A DNA stretch of 64,000 nt from the NCBI GenBank assembly GCA_016716225.1, contig JADJWT010000001.1, positions 3,978,501 through 4,042,500 of the forward strand, in the 5' to 3' direction. The stretch comes from Ignavibacteriota bacterium (lineage in GTDB: Bacteria > Bacteroidota > Ignavibacteria > Ignavibacteriales > Melioribacteraceae). Of the stretch, positions 10,163 through 18,533 are shown piece after piece (position 1 is the first letter of the stretch; each line of letters begins with the position of its first letter). The notes beneath the pieces were generated by a model. That model was not told the DNA's origin and searched no databases. It saw nothing but the letters and a program-made list of their open reading frames with translations. Both the position numbers and the translations under genes were made by a program.

Positions 10163-10208
10163 CAATTTTCTCTTAACGATTTTTTCTTTATAATAATTTT
10201 GTTTGAAC

Positions 10209-10248
10209 AAAAAAAAGCCGAAAAAAAGTTTTAGACTTTAATTCGGCT
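10209..10248 (-). terminator. Rho-independent terminator between dehydrogenase and epimerase genes
   Basis: On the minus strand AGCCGAA...AAAGT-CTAAA-ACTTT...TTCGGCT is followed by a run of eight T. It begins 17 bp after the dehydrogenase stop and ends 47 bp before the epimerase start, so it should limit or stop read-through. Confidence 0.8.
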
Positions 10249-10264
10249 ATATTTAAAAACTTAA

Positions 10265-11602
10265 CTATGATTTTTTAATGTGTTTTGCTTTTATGCCATG
10301 TTTTTCGAAGGCATTTCTTGTATCTAAAATTAATTTAGAATTTTCTGCAATAAATTTATAATCATAATCAGAATGATCAGTACTTAGTACAACTAAATCA
10401 TATTTCTTTAAATTTTGAGCAGTTAAAGGAACGGATTTCATTGTATAATTGTATTTTCTCATTTTAAACAATTTTGGAACGTATGGATCATTAAAATCAA
10501 CTTTTGCACCTTTTCTTTCAAAAAGTTCAATTAATCGTAGTGATGGAGATTCACGCATATCATCAATATCTTTTTTGTAAGCTGCACCAAGAATTAAAAC
10601 ATTTGCACCATTTAATGCTTTCTTTTCATCATTCATAAATTTTGCAGCATTCTCAACAACATAATATGGCATATAAGTGTTGATTTCTCCGGCAAGTTCA
10701 ATAAATCTTGTGTTAACTTCATATGCGCGTGCTTTCCAAGTTAAATAGAAAGGATCGATAGGAATACAATGTCCGCCTAAACCCGGGCCCGGATAAAATG
10801 GATTATACCCAAATGGTTTTGTTGATGCTGCGGCAATAACTTCCCAAATATCAATATCCATTCTTTCAAAAACCATTTTTAATTCATTTACTAAAGCAAT
10901 GTTTACTGAGCGATAAATATTTTCAACTAATTTTGTAGCTTCGGCAACTTTTGGCGATGAAACCGGAACTGTTTTTACAATTACATTATTGTAAAGTTCG
11001 GTTGCAATTTTAACGCATTTTGGTGTTACACCACCAATAACTTTTGGAATCGTTGATGTATTAAAATCTGGATTATTTGGGTCTTCTCTTTCCGGTGAAA
11101 ATGCTAAATAAAAATCTTTTCCAACAACTAATTTTTTTGTTCCGGTTTTCTGAATCATCGGAGAATTTTCAAATAATGGCTGAAGAATTTCTTCTGTTGT
11201 TCCGGGATATGTTGTTGATTCTAATGTAACTAATTGCCCTTTTCTTAAATATTTTGAAATTGTCTCTGCAGTATTTACAACATAAGACATATCCGGTTCT
11301 CTGTGTTCATTTAAAGGTGTTGGGACACAAATAATTATTGCATCAACTTCCGGCAATCTTGTAAAATCAGATGTTGCTTCAAATTTCCCAGAATCTACAG
11401 CGGCTTTAATTCTTTTTTCTGAAATATGTTTAATATAACTTTTACCTTTTTTGAGTAATGGGATTTTTCTTTCATCTACATCAAATCCAATTACATTAAA
11501 TCCTTTTAGAGAAAATTCTAATCCCAAAGGAAGTCCAACGTAACCAAGCCCAATAATTCCAACTTTTGCAGATTTGTTTTTAATTTTGTTTAAGAAATCC
11601 AT
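10265..11602 (-). CDS. Nucleotide-sugar dehydrogenase (UDP-HexNAc 6-dehydrogenase, WbpA/WecC type)
   Basis: A 445-residue NAD-dependent UDP-sugar dehydrogenase that oxidises C6 of a UDP-N-acetylhexosamine to the uronic acid. GLGYVGLPLGLEF is the N-terminal Rossmann motif. ESTTYPGTTEE and SPEREDPNNPDF are typical of the WbpA subgroup, and GPGLGGHCIPIDPFYLTW carries the catalytic cysteine. A C-terminal UDP-binding domain (LGAAYKKDIDDMRESP) is present and the length is normal. WbpA acts on UDP-GlcNAc, WecC on UDP-ManNAc; the SPERE...NPDF pattern favours WbpA, the neighbouring epimerase fits either. Confidence 0.88.
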   Translation of the reverse strand: MDFLNKIKNKSAKVGIIGLGYVGLPLGLEFSLKGFNVIGFDVDERKIPLLKKGKSYIKHISEKRIKAAVDSGKFEATSDFTRLPEVDAIIICVPTPLNEHREPDMSYVVNTAETISKYLRKGQLVTLESTTYPGTTEEILQPLFENSPMIQKTGTKKLVVGKDFYLAFSPEREDPNNPDFNTSTIPKVIGGVTPKCVKIATELYNNVIVKTVPVSSPKVAEATKLVENIYRSVNIALVNELKMVFERMDIDIWEVIAAASTKPFGYNPFYPGPGLGGHCIPIDPFYLTWKARAYEVNTRFIELAGEINTYMPYYVVENAAKFMNDEKKALNGANVLILGAAYKKDIDDMRESPSLRLIELFERKGAKVDFNDPYVPKLFKMRKYNYTMKSVPLTAQNLKKYDLVVLSTDHSDYDYKFIAENSKLILDTRNAFEKHGIKAKHIKKS

Positions 11603-11675
11603 ATTGACCTTTTTATTTAGATTTTAATAATTTATTTAACTAAGACAAAAAAGCAGTATATATTTACCCAATGCA

Positions 11676-11691
11676 AATGATTTAAATCAAA
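11676..11691. promoter_or_regulatory. Possible Crp/Fnr-type palindrome (weak)
   Basis: AATGA-TTTAAA-TCAAA contains the palindrome TGATTTAAATCA, close to an FNR box (TTGAT-N4-ATCAA) and to the core at 46619-46632. It sits about 80 bp upstream of the dehydrogenase gene. Confidence 0.25.
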
Positions 11692-11702
11692 AATTTTTAT
11701 TT

Positions 11703-14267
11703 TTATGCCCAATGAATTAAATTTAATTCAAAAGGATTATTTAACAAACTATGTTTTGGCAAAATTCGTAAAGTATAACCAAAGTGACCGGTATTGTTAC
11801 ATCTAATTTCACCGGAAAATGTATGAATACCAACTTCCTCATTAGTTTTAACATAATTCATAATAACAAAACTATTTGAATTTGCATCGTTTCTATTATC
11901 GATTTTTCCGTAATAAATTTGAATATCAACGTCATTAGGTGAAAGTTTTCCTAATTCAACTTCACAACTAATTTTATATGATGAATCAACTTTCATCTCT
12001 GTTTTTGGATTTTCTTCGGAAACGCTTACGAATTTAATACTTTTCCAATTTTTTAATAATCCAGCTTTCCATTTAGAAAATTTCTTCGCCTCATCCCAAT
12101 CATTTTCTAATATGAATTTTCTTCTATTCAAAGCTTTGTTATAATACTTATCCGTGTATTCAGAAACCATTCTATTAGTATTGAAAACTGGACCAAGATT
12201 TTTCATTGATTCTTTCATCATGTGAATCCATTTCCTTGGAAGTTTATCTTCACCTCTATCGTAAAAAGTAGTAACAATTTCTTTTTCTAAAGTTTCATAA
12301 ATTAGGCGGGATTCAATCTCATCTTGATAATCAGTATTTTGATATTCTTCGCCATTTCCAATCTTCCAGCCTAATTCTCTTTGATATGCTTCATCCCACC
12401 AGCCATCTAAAATGCTAAAATTCAAACCTCCGTTTGCAATTATTTTCATTCCGGAAGTTCCGCTAGCTTCCAAAGGTCTTCTTGGATTATTTAACCAAAC
12501 ATCACAGCCTTCAACCATATATCGTGCAATGTTCATATCGTAATTTTCCAAGAAAACAATTCTTTTTCTAAAGAGTGGATCTTTTGATATTGAAACCAAT
12601 TCTTGAATTAATTTTTTACCTTCTTCATCTTGAGGATGTGCTTTTCCCGCAATTATAAATTGCACCGGTCGATCGGGATTTGTTAAAAGGTCCGAAAGTC
12701 TTTCAATATCTCTTAAAATTAATGTTGCACGTTTGTAAGTTGCAAATCTTCTGGCAAAACCAATTGTTAGTGCGGAAGGATTAAGAACTTCCTTTGCAGC
12801 ATCAATTTCTATGCTTGAAGCACCTCTGGAAATAAGTTGCTTTCTCAATCTCTTACGAGCAAACGAAACCAATCTTTCTCGTCTTCTTTCGTGCGTATTC
12901 CATAATTCTTCATCGGGAATTTCATCAACAGCTTTCCAAGCATCGTTATCACCATTTCCGGAAGCAAAATCTTCACCCAAATATCTTGTTAAAAGTTCAG
13001 ACATTTCCGAAGATAAATGCGAACGTGTGTGAATTCCGTTAGTAATATGTTCAATCGGAATTTCATCAAAGGGAATATCCGGAAATCCTTGAGTCCACAT
13101 TTTTTTTGAAACAACACCATGAAGTTTACTTACTCCGTTTACCATTCCCGCCATATTCATTGCTAAATGTGCCATATTAAAGTTTGCCGGAGGTTTATTT
13201 TGAATAATTGTTCCCAATTGGTAAAACTGTTTATCAGAAATTTTTAATTCTTCTCTGTAATATTTTCCGAAATATGACTCAACCATATCATTTCCAAAAA
13301 CATCAATACCGGCGGGAACCGGTGTATGAGTTGTGAATATATTAGAGAAATTTCCTATATCTTTTGCTTGATCAAATGTTAATCCTTTTTGTATTAGTAA
13401 ACGAATTCTTTCTAAAGCTAAAAATGCAGAATGCCCTTCGTTCATGTGGCAAACTAAAGGTTTTATATTTAATTCGTGTAAAGCTCTAATTCCACCAATT
13501 CCAAGAATTATTTCTTGCTGAATTCTTGTTTCTTTATTTCCACCATAAAGTGCACGAGTAATTTTTTTGTCTTCGTCATTGTTTTCCGGAACATTTGTGT
13601 CTAATAAATACAACGGAACTCTTCCAACTTGGATTTTCCAAATTTGGAAATAAACTTGTCTACCGGGAAAATCTAAAGAAATTTTGACTGGTGAATTATC
13701 TTCAGTTGTAACTAATGTCATTGGTAAATTTAAAAAATCAGAAATTGGATATTGTTCTTGCTGCCATCCATCAGCAGCTAAATACTGCTGAAAATATCCT
13801 TCTTTGTAACATAAGCCAATTCCAACTAAAGGAATACCTAGATCACTTGCGGATTTTAGATGATCTCCAGCTAAAACTCCTAAACCTCCGGAATAAATTT
13901 GCAGACATTCAGTTAATCCAAATTCAGCGGAAAAATATGCAATAAATGGTGTTTCAGCAGATCCATATTTTTTCTGATACCAAGTTGAGTCTTCTAAATA
14001 AATATTTAACTGCAAATAAACTCTATTCATGTGAGAAACAAATCCGTCATCTTCAGTCATCTCATTTAATTTTTTTTGACTAATTTTCCCAAGCATCATA
14101 ACCGGATTGTGATTTGTACTTTCCCATAAATCACGGTCTAATCTCCAAAAAAGTTCTTGCGCATCATGATTCCAACTCCAATAAACGTTATATGCAATTT
14201 CTCTTAACGGTTCTAATTTTTCCGGCAAAGAAGGAATTACACTAAAATTTCCAATAAAATTGACCAT
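11703..14267 (-). CDS. glgP: Alpha-glucan (glycogen/maltodextrin) phosphorylase, GT35
   Basis: An 854-residue phosphorylase of the bacterial/archaeal alpha-glucan type that carries a DUF3417 N-terminal region (LREIAYNVYWSWNHDAQELF). It releases glucose 1-phosphate from alpha-1,4-glucans in the cytoplasm using pyridoxal phosphate; the PLP lysine is in EASGTSGMK near residue 605. Other family motifs are FSAEFGLTECLQIYSGGLGVLAGDH and HMNEGHSAFLALE. The length is normal for this branch. The start ATG has a strong AGGAGATATA ribosome site. It is transcribed divergently from plsY, and a palindrome lies between them. No other glycogen genes are in the window. Confidence 0.92.
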   Translation of the reverse strand: MVNFIGNFSVIPSLPEKLEPLREIAYNVYWSWNHDAQELFWRLDRDLWESTNHNPVMMLGKISQKKLNEMTEDDGFVSHMNRVYLQLNIYLEDSTWYQKKYGSAETPFIAYFSAEFGLTECLQIYSGGLGVLAGDHLKSASDLGIPLVGIGLCYKEGYFQQYLAADGWQQEQYPISDFLNLPMTLVTTEDNSPVKISLDFPGRQVYFQIWKIQVGRVPLYLLDTNVPENNDEDKKITRALYGGNKETRIQQEIILGIGGIRALHELNIKPLVCHMNEGHSAFLALERIRLLIQKGLTFDQAKDIGNFSNIFTTHTPVPAGIDVFGNDMVESYFGKYYREELKISDKQFYQLGTIIQNKPPANFNMAHLAMNMAGMVNGVSKLHGVVSKKMWTQGFPDIPFDEIPIEHITNGIHTRSHLSSEMSELLTRYLGEDFASGNGDNDAWKAVDEIPDEELWNTHERRRERLVSFARKRLRKQLISRGASSIEIDAAKEVLNPSALTIGFARRFATYKRATLILRDIERLSDLLTNPDRPVQFIIAGKAHPQDEEGKKLIQELVSISKDPLFRKRIVFLENYDMNIARYMVEGCDVWLNNPRRPLEASGTSGMKIIANGGLNFSILDGWWDEAYQRELGWKIGNGEEYQNTDYQDEIESRLIYETLEKEIVTTFYDRGEDKLPRKWIHMMKESMKNLGPVFNTNRMVSEYTDKYYNKALNRRKFILENDWDEAKKFSKWKAGLLKNWKSIKFVSVSEENPKTEMKVDSSYKISCEVELGKLSPNDVDIQIYYGKIDNRNDANSNSFVIMNYVKTNEEVGIHTFSGEIRCNNTGHFGYTLRILPKHSLLNNPFELNLIHWA

Positions 14268-14307
14268 TATATCTCCTATTATGTATTTTTCTTAATTCAA
14301 ATTCATT

Positions 14308-14331
14308 ATTTTACATTATAAAGTGTAAAAT
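14308..14331. promoter_or_regulatory. Palindrome (possible operator) between glgP and plsY
   Basis: ATTTTACA-N8-TGTAAAAT is a perfect inverted repeat with 8-bp arms in the 162-bp divergent intergenic region, 41-64 bp upstream of the glgP start. It could be an operator; no regulator is assigned. Confidence 0.35.
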
Positions 14332-14429
14332 TACTTATAATCAAATATTTATATTGCATAGAAAATAAAAGTTTACAGAATAATATCAAAGTTGATTTTT
14401 ATATTTATTCTATAATTTGTTGAAATACA

Positions 14430-15038
14430 ATGACATTATCGATTCTTTTAATAATAACTTACATTATCGGATCATTTCCAACAGGATTTATCGTTCTAAA
14501 AATAACTCATAATTTAGATATTCGAAAAGTCGGTTCCGGAAATGTTGGAACATTAAATTCTTTTGAAGTTACAAATTCTAAGAAAATTGGAATTTTTGTA
14601 CTTTTTGTTGATTTGATCAAAGGAATAATTTCTATAATATTGGCAAAATTACTAATTCCAAATGATTTCTTTGCAGCCGTTTTAGCTTTAAATTCAGCAG
14701 TTTTAGGTCATTGCTATTCAATTTGGATAAAATTTTCCGGAGGTAGAGGTTTAGCAACTGCAGCTGGTGGAGCGTTAGTTTTATCTCCGGCAATTTTAAT
14801 AATTTGGTTATTTAACTGGGTAATTATGAAAAAAATTAGTTCAAATATTCATGTATCAAATTTTGGGGCAACAATAATGGTAATCATTTTTTCAATATTT
14901 TTTTCGGAAGAACTAAATTTAATTACATTTCCACCAGCGGAAGAAGGATTAATTTTTATATTTTCCATATCTTTACTGATGTTTATAATTCTAACAAAAC
15001 ACATTACTCCTTTAAAAGAAATTATTTACAAAAATTAG
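14430..15038 (+). CDS. plsY: Glycerol-3-phosphate acyltransferase PlsY
   Basis: A 202-residue membrane protein with about five transmembrane segments. It transfers an acyl group from acyl-phosphate to glycerol 3-phosphate, the first step of membrane phospholipid synthesis. The family motifs are visible: IGSFPTGFIV, GSGNVGTLNSFE (usual form GSGNxGATN), GHCYSIWIKFSGGRGLAT, and a later polar loop. The Ala-to-Leu change in the second motif is mild. It is followed after 15 bp by a degP-like gene in the same direction. Confidence 0.9.
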   Translation: MTLSILLIITYIIGSFPTGFIVLKITHNLDIRKVGSGNVGTLNSFEVTNSKKIGIFVLFVDLIKGIISIILAKLLIPNDFFAAVLALNSAVLGHCYSIWIKFSGGRGLATAAGGALVLSPAILIIWLFNWVIMKKISSNIHVSNFGATIMVIIFSIFFSEELNLITFPPAEEGLIFIFSISLLMFIILTKHITPLKEIIYKN

Positions 15039-15053
15039 GTTGAAACAAGTAAA

Positions 15054-16241
15054 ATGAAAAATTTGAAATATGTTTTTTTGTCTTCGTTCATAACTTTACT
15101 TTTTGCATCTATTATATTTGCATATTTTTATTACGAAAAAATCAATAATTCTAATGATCAAAATCAGTTAAACTTACCATCGGAAAGTCGGCAGCAAATT
15201 ACTGAAAACAGTTCCATCATTCCCGCTAACATTAGAAAACTTGTTGATAATACAGTTACAAATAGTCGCGAGAATATTATTACAAGTACAGTTAAAAATG
15301 TAAGCTCGGCAATTGTTGGAATTAACGTAACTCAAACAAGATATTTTAGAGATCCATATAGTTTCTTTTTTGATAGAGTATACGAAAGACAAATTCCCGG
15401 TGTTGGTTCTGGTGCAATTATTTCTCCAGATGGATACATTATTACAAATGATCATGTTGCCGGAGATGCCGATAAAATAGTTGTTACAATGACAGACGGA
15501 ACAGAATACAAAGCTGAATTAGTTGGAACCGATCAATCATCTGATATTGCATTGTTAAAAATTAATGCAAGAAATCTTCCGTATATTCAATTTGGAAATT
15601 CTGATGATATTTTAATCGGTGAGTGGGTTATTGCACTTGGCAATCCATTTGGACTTTTTGAAATCAATGATAAACCTACTGTAACTGTTGGTGTTGTAAG
15701 CGCATTAAACATGAATTTAGGATTGATCCAAGATAGATACTATTTAAAGATGATTCAAACAGATGCTTCAATAAATTCCGGCAACAGCGGCGGACCATTA
15801 GTGAATAGTGTTGGTGAAATGATTGGAATGAACACAATCATTTGGCAAGAAAATCAAGGCGGAAGTATTGGCGTTGGTTTTGCAATTCCAATTAATACAA
15901 TAAAAGATATTATAGAAGAATTAAAATCAAATGGATTTGTTAACAGAGATTTTTGGACTGGAATCAGTATTCATCCAATAGATGATGCAATCGCAAAATA
16001 TTATAAATTAAACAGCACGTATGGAGTTATAATTTCAAATGTTGATAGAAGATCTCCAGCAGAAAAAGCTGGATTGGAAGTTGGAGATGTAATCTTAGAA
16101 GTAAACGGAGCAAAAATTAATAACGATAAAACTATTTTATATGTTTTTCATCAAGCAAGAACAAATGATATTTTAAAACTAAAAGTTCTCAGAGATAATA
16201 ACACTCTTTTTATAAATATAAAATTAGAACCAAAACCATGA
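15054..16241 (+). CDS. DegP/HtrA-type serine protease with one PDZ domain
   Basis: A 395-residue envelope protease (family S1C). An N-terminal hydrophobic anchor (residues 7-26) places the rest in the periplasm. The triad is visible as TNDHVAG (His134), SSDIALLK (Asp164) and NSGNSGGPL (Ser245). A single C-terminal PDZ domain follows (about 290-395; SPAEKAGLEVGDVILEVNG), making it DegS/HtrA-like rather than the two-PDZ DegP. Its role would be degrading misfolded envelope proteins or regulated proteolysis. The last four bases overlap the purB start (ATGA), so the two genes are translationally coupled. Confidence 0.9.
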   Translation: MKNLKYVFLSSFITLLFASIIFAYFYYEKINNSNDQNQLNLPSESRQQITENSSIIPANIRKLVDNTVTNSRENIITSTVKNVSSAIVGINVTQTRYFRDPYSFFFDRVYERQIPGVGSGAIISPDGYIITNDHVAGDADKIVVTMTDGTEYKAELVGTDQSSDIALLKINARNLPYIQFGNSDDILIGEWVIALGNPFGLFEINDKPTVTVGVVSALNMNLGLIQDRYYLKMIQTDASINSGNSGGPLVNSVGEMIGMNTIIWQENQGGSIGVGFAIPINTIKDIIEELKSNGFVNRDFWTGISIHPIDDAIAKYYKLNSTYGVIISNVDRRSPAEKAGLEVGDVILEVNGAKINNDKTILYVFHQARTNDILKLKVLRDNNTLFINIKLEPKP

Positions 16242-17539
16242 TAGAAAGATATACTCGCCCGGAAATGGGAAAAATTTGGGAAGATGAATTTAAATTTTCA
16301 ACTTGGTTAAAAATAGAAATTTTAGCTTGCGAAGCTCGTGCTGAAATGGGCGAAATTCCTAATGAAGATTTAGAAATTATTAAATCCAAAGCAAATTTTG
16401 ATGTAAAAAGAATTTTAGAAATTGAAGAAGAAACCAAACATGATGTAATTGCATTTCTTACGAATGTTGCGGAATATGTCGGTCCGGAATCTCGTCATAT
16501 TCATTACGGAATGACTTCATCAGATATTTTAGATACAACACTTTCTTACCAAATGAAAGCTGCCGGCGAAATTTTATTAAACGATTTAGAAAAATTAAAA
16601 ATTGCACTTAAGAAAAAAGCACTTGAATATAAAAAAACAGTTTGCGTTGGAAGAAGTCATGGAATTCACGCAGAGCCAACAACTTTCGGATTAAAATTTG
16701 CGCTTTGGTACGAAGAAACAAAAAGAAATATTTTAAGATTAAAATCTGCAATTGAAACTATAAGTGTGGGACAAATTTCCGGTGCAGTTGGAACTTTCGA
16801 TCATCTTTCTCCAAAAGTTGAAGAATATGTTTGCACAAAAATGGGATTAAAACCAGCTCCAGTTTCAACACAAGTAATTCAAAGAGATCGTCATGCAGAA
16901 TTTCTTTCAACATTGGCAATTATTGGTGCAACTTTAGAAAAAATTTCAATTGAAATTAGACATTTACAAAGAACTGAAGTTTTAGAAGCGGAAGAATTTT
17001 TTTCAAAAGGACAAAAAGGTTCATCGGCAATGCCTCACAAAAGAAATCCGATTGTTTCTGAACGCATAACAGGTTTAGCAAGATTGCTTCGCGGAAATGC
17101 ATCTGCAGCTTTAGAAAATGTTGCACTTTGGCACGAAAGAGATATATCACATTCTTCGGTTGAAAGAATTATTGTTCCAGATAGTACAATTATCTTAAAT
17201 TATATGTTGAATCTTATGATAAATTTGATTGATAATATTTTAATTTATCCGGAAAATGCAATTGAAAATTTGAATAAAACACGCGGATTAATATTTTCGC
17301 AAAAAGTGTTGTTAGCATTAGTTGAAAAAGGTGTTACACGCGAAGAAGCTTATAAAATTGTCCAAACATCAGCAATGAAAGTTTGGCAAGAAAAATCCAC
17401 AAATTTAGAAACAGAATTAAATTCATCGAACGAAATAAAAAAATATTTATCGGTAGATGAAATTGAAAAAATTTTTGACACAAACGAAATGGTTAAAAAT
17501 GTTGATTACATTTTTAACCGATCTATTGAAATAAAATAG
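16238..17539 (+). CDS. purB: Adenylosuccinate lyase
   Basis: A 433-residue member of the fumarase/aspartase superfamily. PurB catalyses two steps of purine synthesis, SAICAR to AICAR plus fumarate and adenylosuccinate to AMP plus fumarate. The signature SSAMPHKRNPIVSE is present, as are GMTSSDILDT and GRSHGIHAEPTTFG with active-site His and Ser/Thr residues. The length is normal. The start overlaps the upstream protease stop by four bases. Confidence 0.95.
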   Translation: MIERYTRPEMGKIWEDEFKFSTWLKIEILACEARAEMGEIPNEDLEIIKSKANFDVKRILEIEEETKHDVIAFLTNVAEYVGPESRHIHYGMTSSDILDTTLSYQMKAAGEILLNDLEKLKIALKKKALEYKKTVCVGRSHGIHAEPTTFGLKFALWYEETKRNILRLKSAIETISVGQISGAVGTFDHLSPKVEEYVCTKMGLKPAPVSTQVIQRDRHAEFLSTLAIIGATLEKISIEIRHLQRTEVLEAEEFFSKGQKGSSAMPHKRNPIVSERITGLARLLRGNASAALENVALWHERDISHSSVERIIVPDSTIILNYMLNLMINLIDNILIYPENAIENLNKTRGLIFSQKVLLALVEKGVTREEAYKIVQTSAMKVWQEKSTNLETELNSSNEIKKYLSVDEIEKIFDTNEMVKNVDYIFNRSIEIK

Positions 17540-17552
17540 AAAGATAATTCAT

Positions 17553-18062
17553 ATGAGAATTCTTTTTTCAATATTACTTGCATCACTCTTAATTTCATGT
17601 AGTCACACAAATGAAGTATTAAAAGTTGGAGAAAAAGCACCGGATTTTTCCTTACAAGATTCTAAAGGAAATGAGTTTACACTTTCAGATTATCGTAATG
17701 AAACTCCGGTAATTATTTATTTTTATCCAAAAGCAAATACTCCGGGATGCACAAAAGAAGCTTGTGGAATTAGAGATAATTATTCAAAATTTGAAGAAAG
17801 CGGAATCAAGGTCTTCGGAATTTCTACAGATTCAAAAGATGCAATTCAACAATTCATTGCTGATCACAATTTGAATTTCACGCTTTTATCAGATGAAAGT
17901 AAAGAAGTTTCGCAAAAATATGGTGTTTTGAATGAATCAGGAAAAGCGAATAGAATTACTTTTATTATTGATAAATACGGAAATTTATCAAATATCTTAA
18001 AAGATATAAATGTCGAAACTCATGCAGATCAAGTATTTGAATTGGCAAAAAAATTATTGTAA
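17553..18062 (+). CDS. bcp: Lipoprotein peroxiredoxin of the BCP/PrxQ type
   Basis: A 169-residue thioredoxin-dependent thiol peroxidase. It has the AhpC/TSA fold with YFYPKANTPGCTKEACGIRD, where Cys66 is the peroxidatic cysteine and Cys71, five residues on, the resolving cysteine as in two-Cys PrxQ. The N-terminus MRILFSILLASLLISC is a lipoprotein signal peptide with lipobox LISC (Cys16), so this copy is predicted to be membrane-anchored outside the cytoplasm, unlike the usual cytosolic BCP. It lies 13 bp downstream of purB and may share its transcript. Confidence 0.9.
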   Translation: MRILFSILLASLLISCSHTNEVLKVGEKAPDFSLQDSKGNEFTLSDYRNETPVIIYFYPKANTPGCTKEACGIRDNYSKFEESGIKVFGISTDSKDAIQQFIADHNLNFTLLSDESKEVSQKYGVLNESGKANRITFIIDKYGNLSNILKDINVETHADQVFELAKKLL

Positions 18063-18128
18063 TCAGCAATTATAAAATCTAAAACCTTTCAAAGATTATT
18101 GCATCATATAATTTGATTTATTGAGCTC

Positions 18129-18157
18129 TTGACAATTTTTTTTTACTTTCATATATT
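18129..18157 (+). promoter_or_regulatory. groESL promoter, TTGACA-N17-TATATT
   Basis: TTGACA (18129-18134) and TATATT (18152-18157) are separated by exactly 17 bp, a near-consensus housekeeping promoter. Its -10 overlaps the first bases of the CIRCE operator. Confidence 0.85.
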
Positions 18158-18182
18158 AGCACTCGTCTTTAATGAGTGCTAA
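18156..18182. promoter_or_regulatory. CIRCE operator (HrcA binding site)
   Basis: TTAGCACTC-N9-GAGTGCTAA is an exact match to the CIRCE inverted repeat. It lies between the -10 and the groES start, so HrcA binding would block initiation until heat stress. hrcA is not in the window. Confidence 0.95.
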
Positions 18183-18200
18183 TTTTAAAAGGAGAAAAAA

Positions 18201-18497
18201 ATGAAAGAATTCAAAATTAAACCTCTGGAAGACAGAGTAATAGTAAAACCAAATAACGCGGTAGAAAAAACAAAAGGTGGTATAATTTTACCGGATACTG
18301 CAAAAGAAAAACCAATTGAAGGAACAATTGTAGCAGCTGGTCCAGGAAGAATTAAAGATGACGGCAACAAAATTTTAATGAGTGTAAAAGTTGGTGATAA
18401 AGTTTTATACGGAAAATATTCCGGGAATGAAATTACAATAGATGACGAACAATATCTAATAATGCGTGAAAGCGATATTTTCGGAATCTTATCATAG
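18201..18497 (+). CDS. groES: Co-chaperonin GroES
   Basis: A 98-residue Cpn10 protein. It has FKIKPLEDRVIVKP at the N-terminus, the mobile loop VEKTKGGIILPDTAKEKP, and KVGDKVLYGKYSGNEITID. It caps the GroEL ring for ATP-dependent folding. AAAAGGAG lies just upstream of the ATG. groEL follows after 36 bp, and promoter and CIRCE precede it, so the two genes form one heat-shock operon. Confidence 0.97.
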   Translation: MKEFKIKPLEDRVIVKPNNAVEKTKGGIILPDTAKEKPIEGTIVAAGPGRIKDDGNKILMSVKVGDKVLYGKYSGNEITIDDEQYLIMRESDIFGILS

Positions 18498-18533
18498 ATT
18501 TTAATTTTAACAAACAAAATAAAGAGGATAAAA

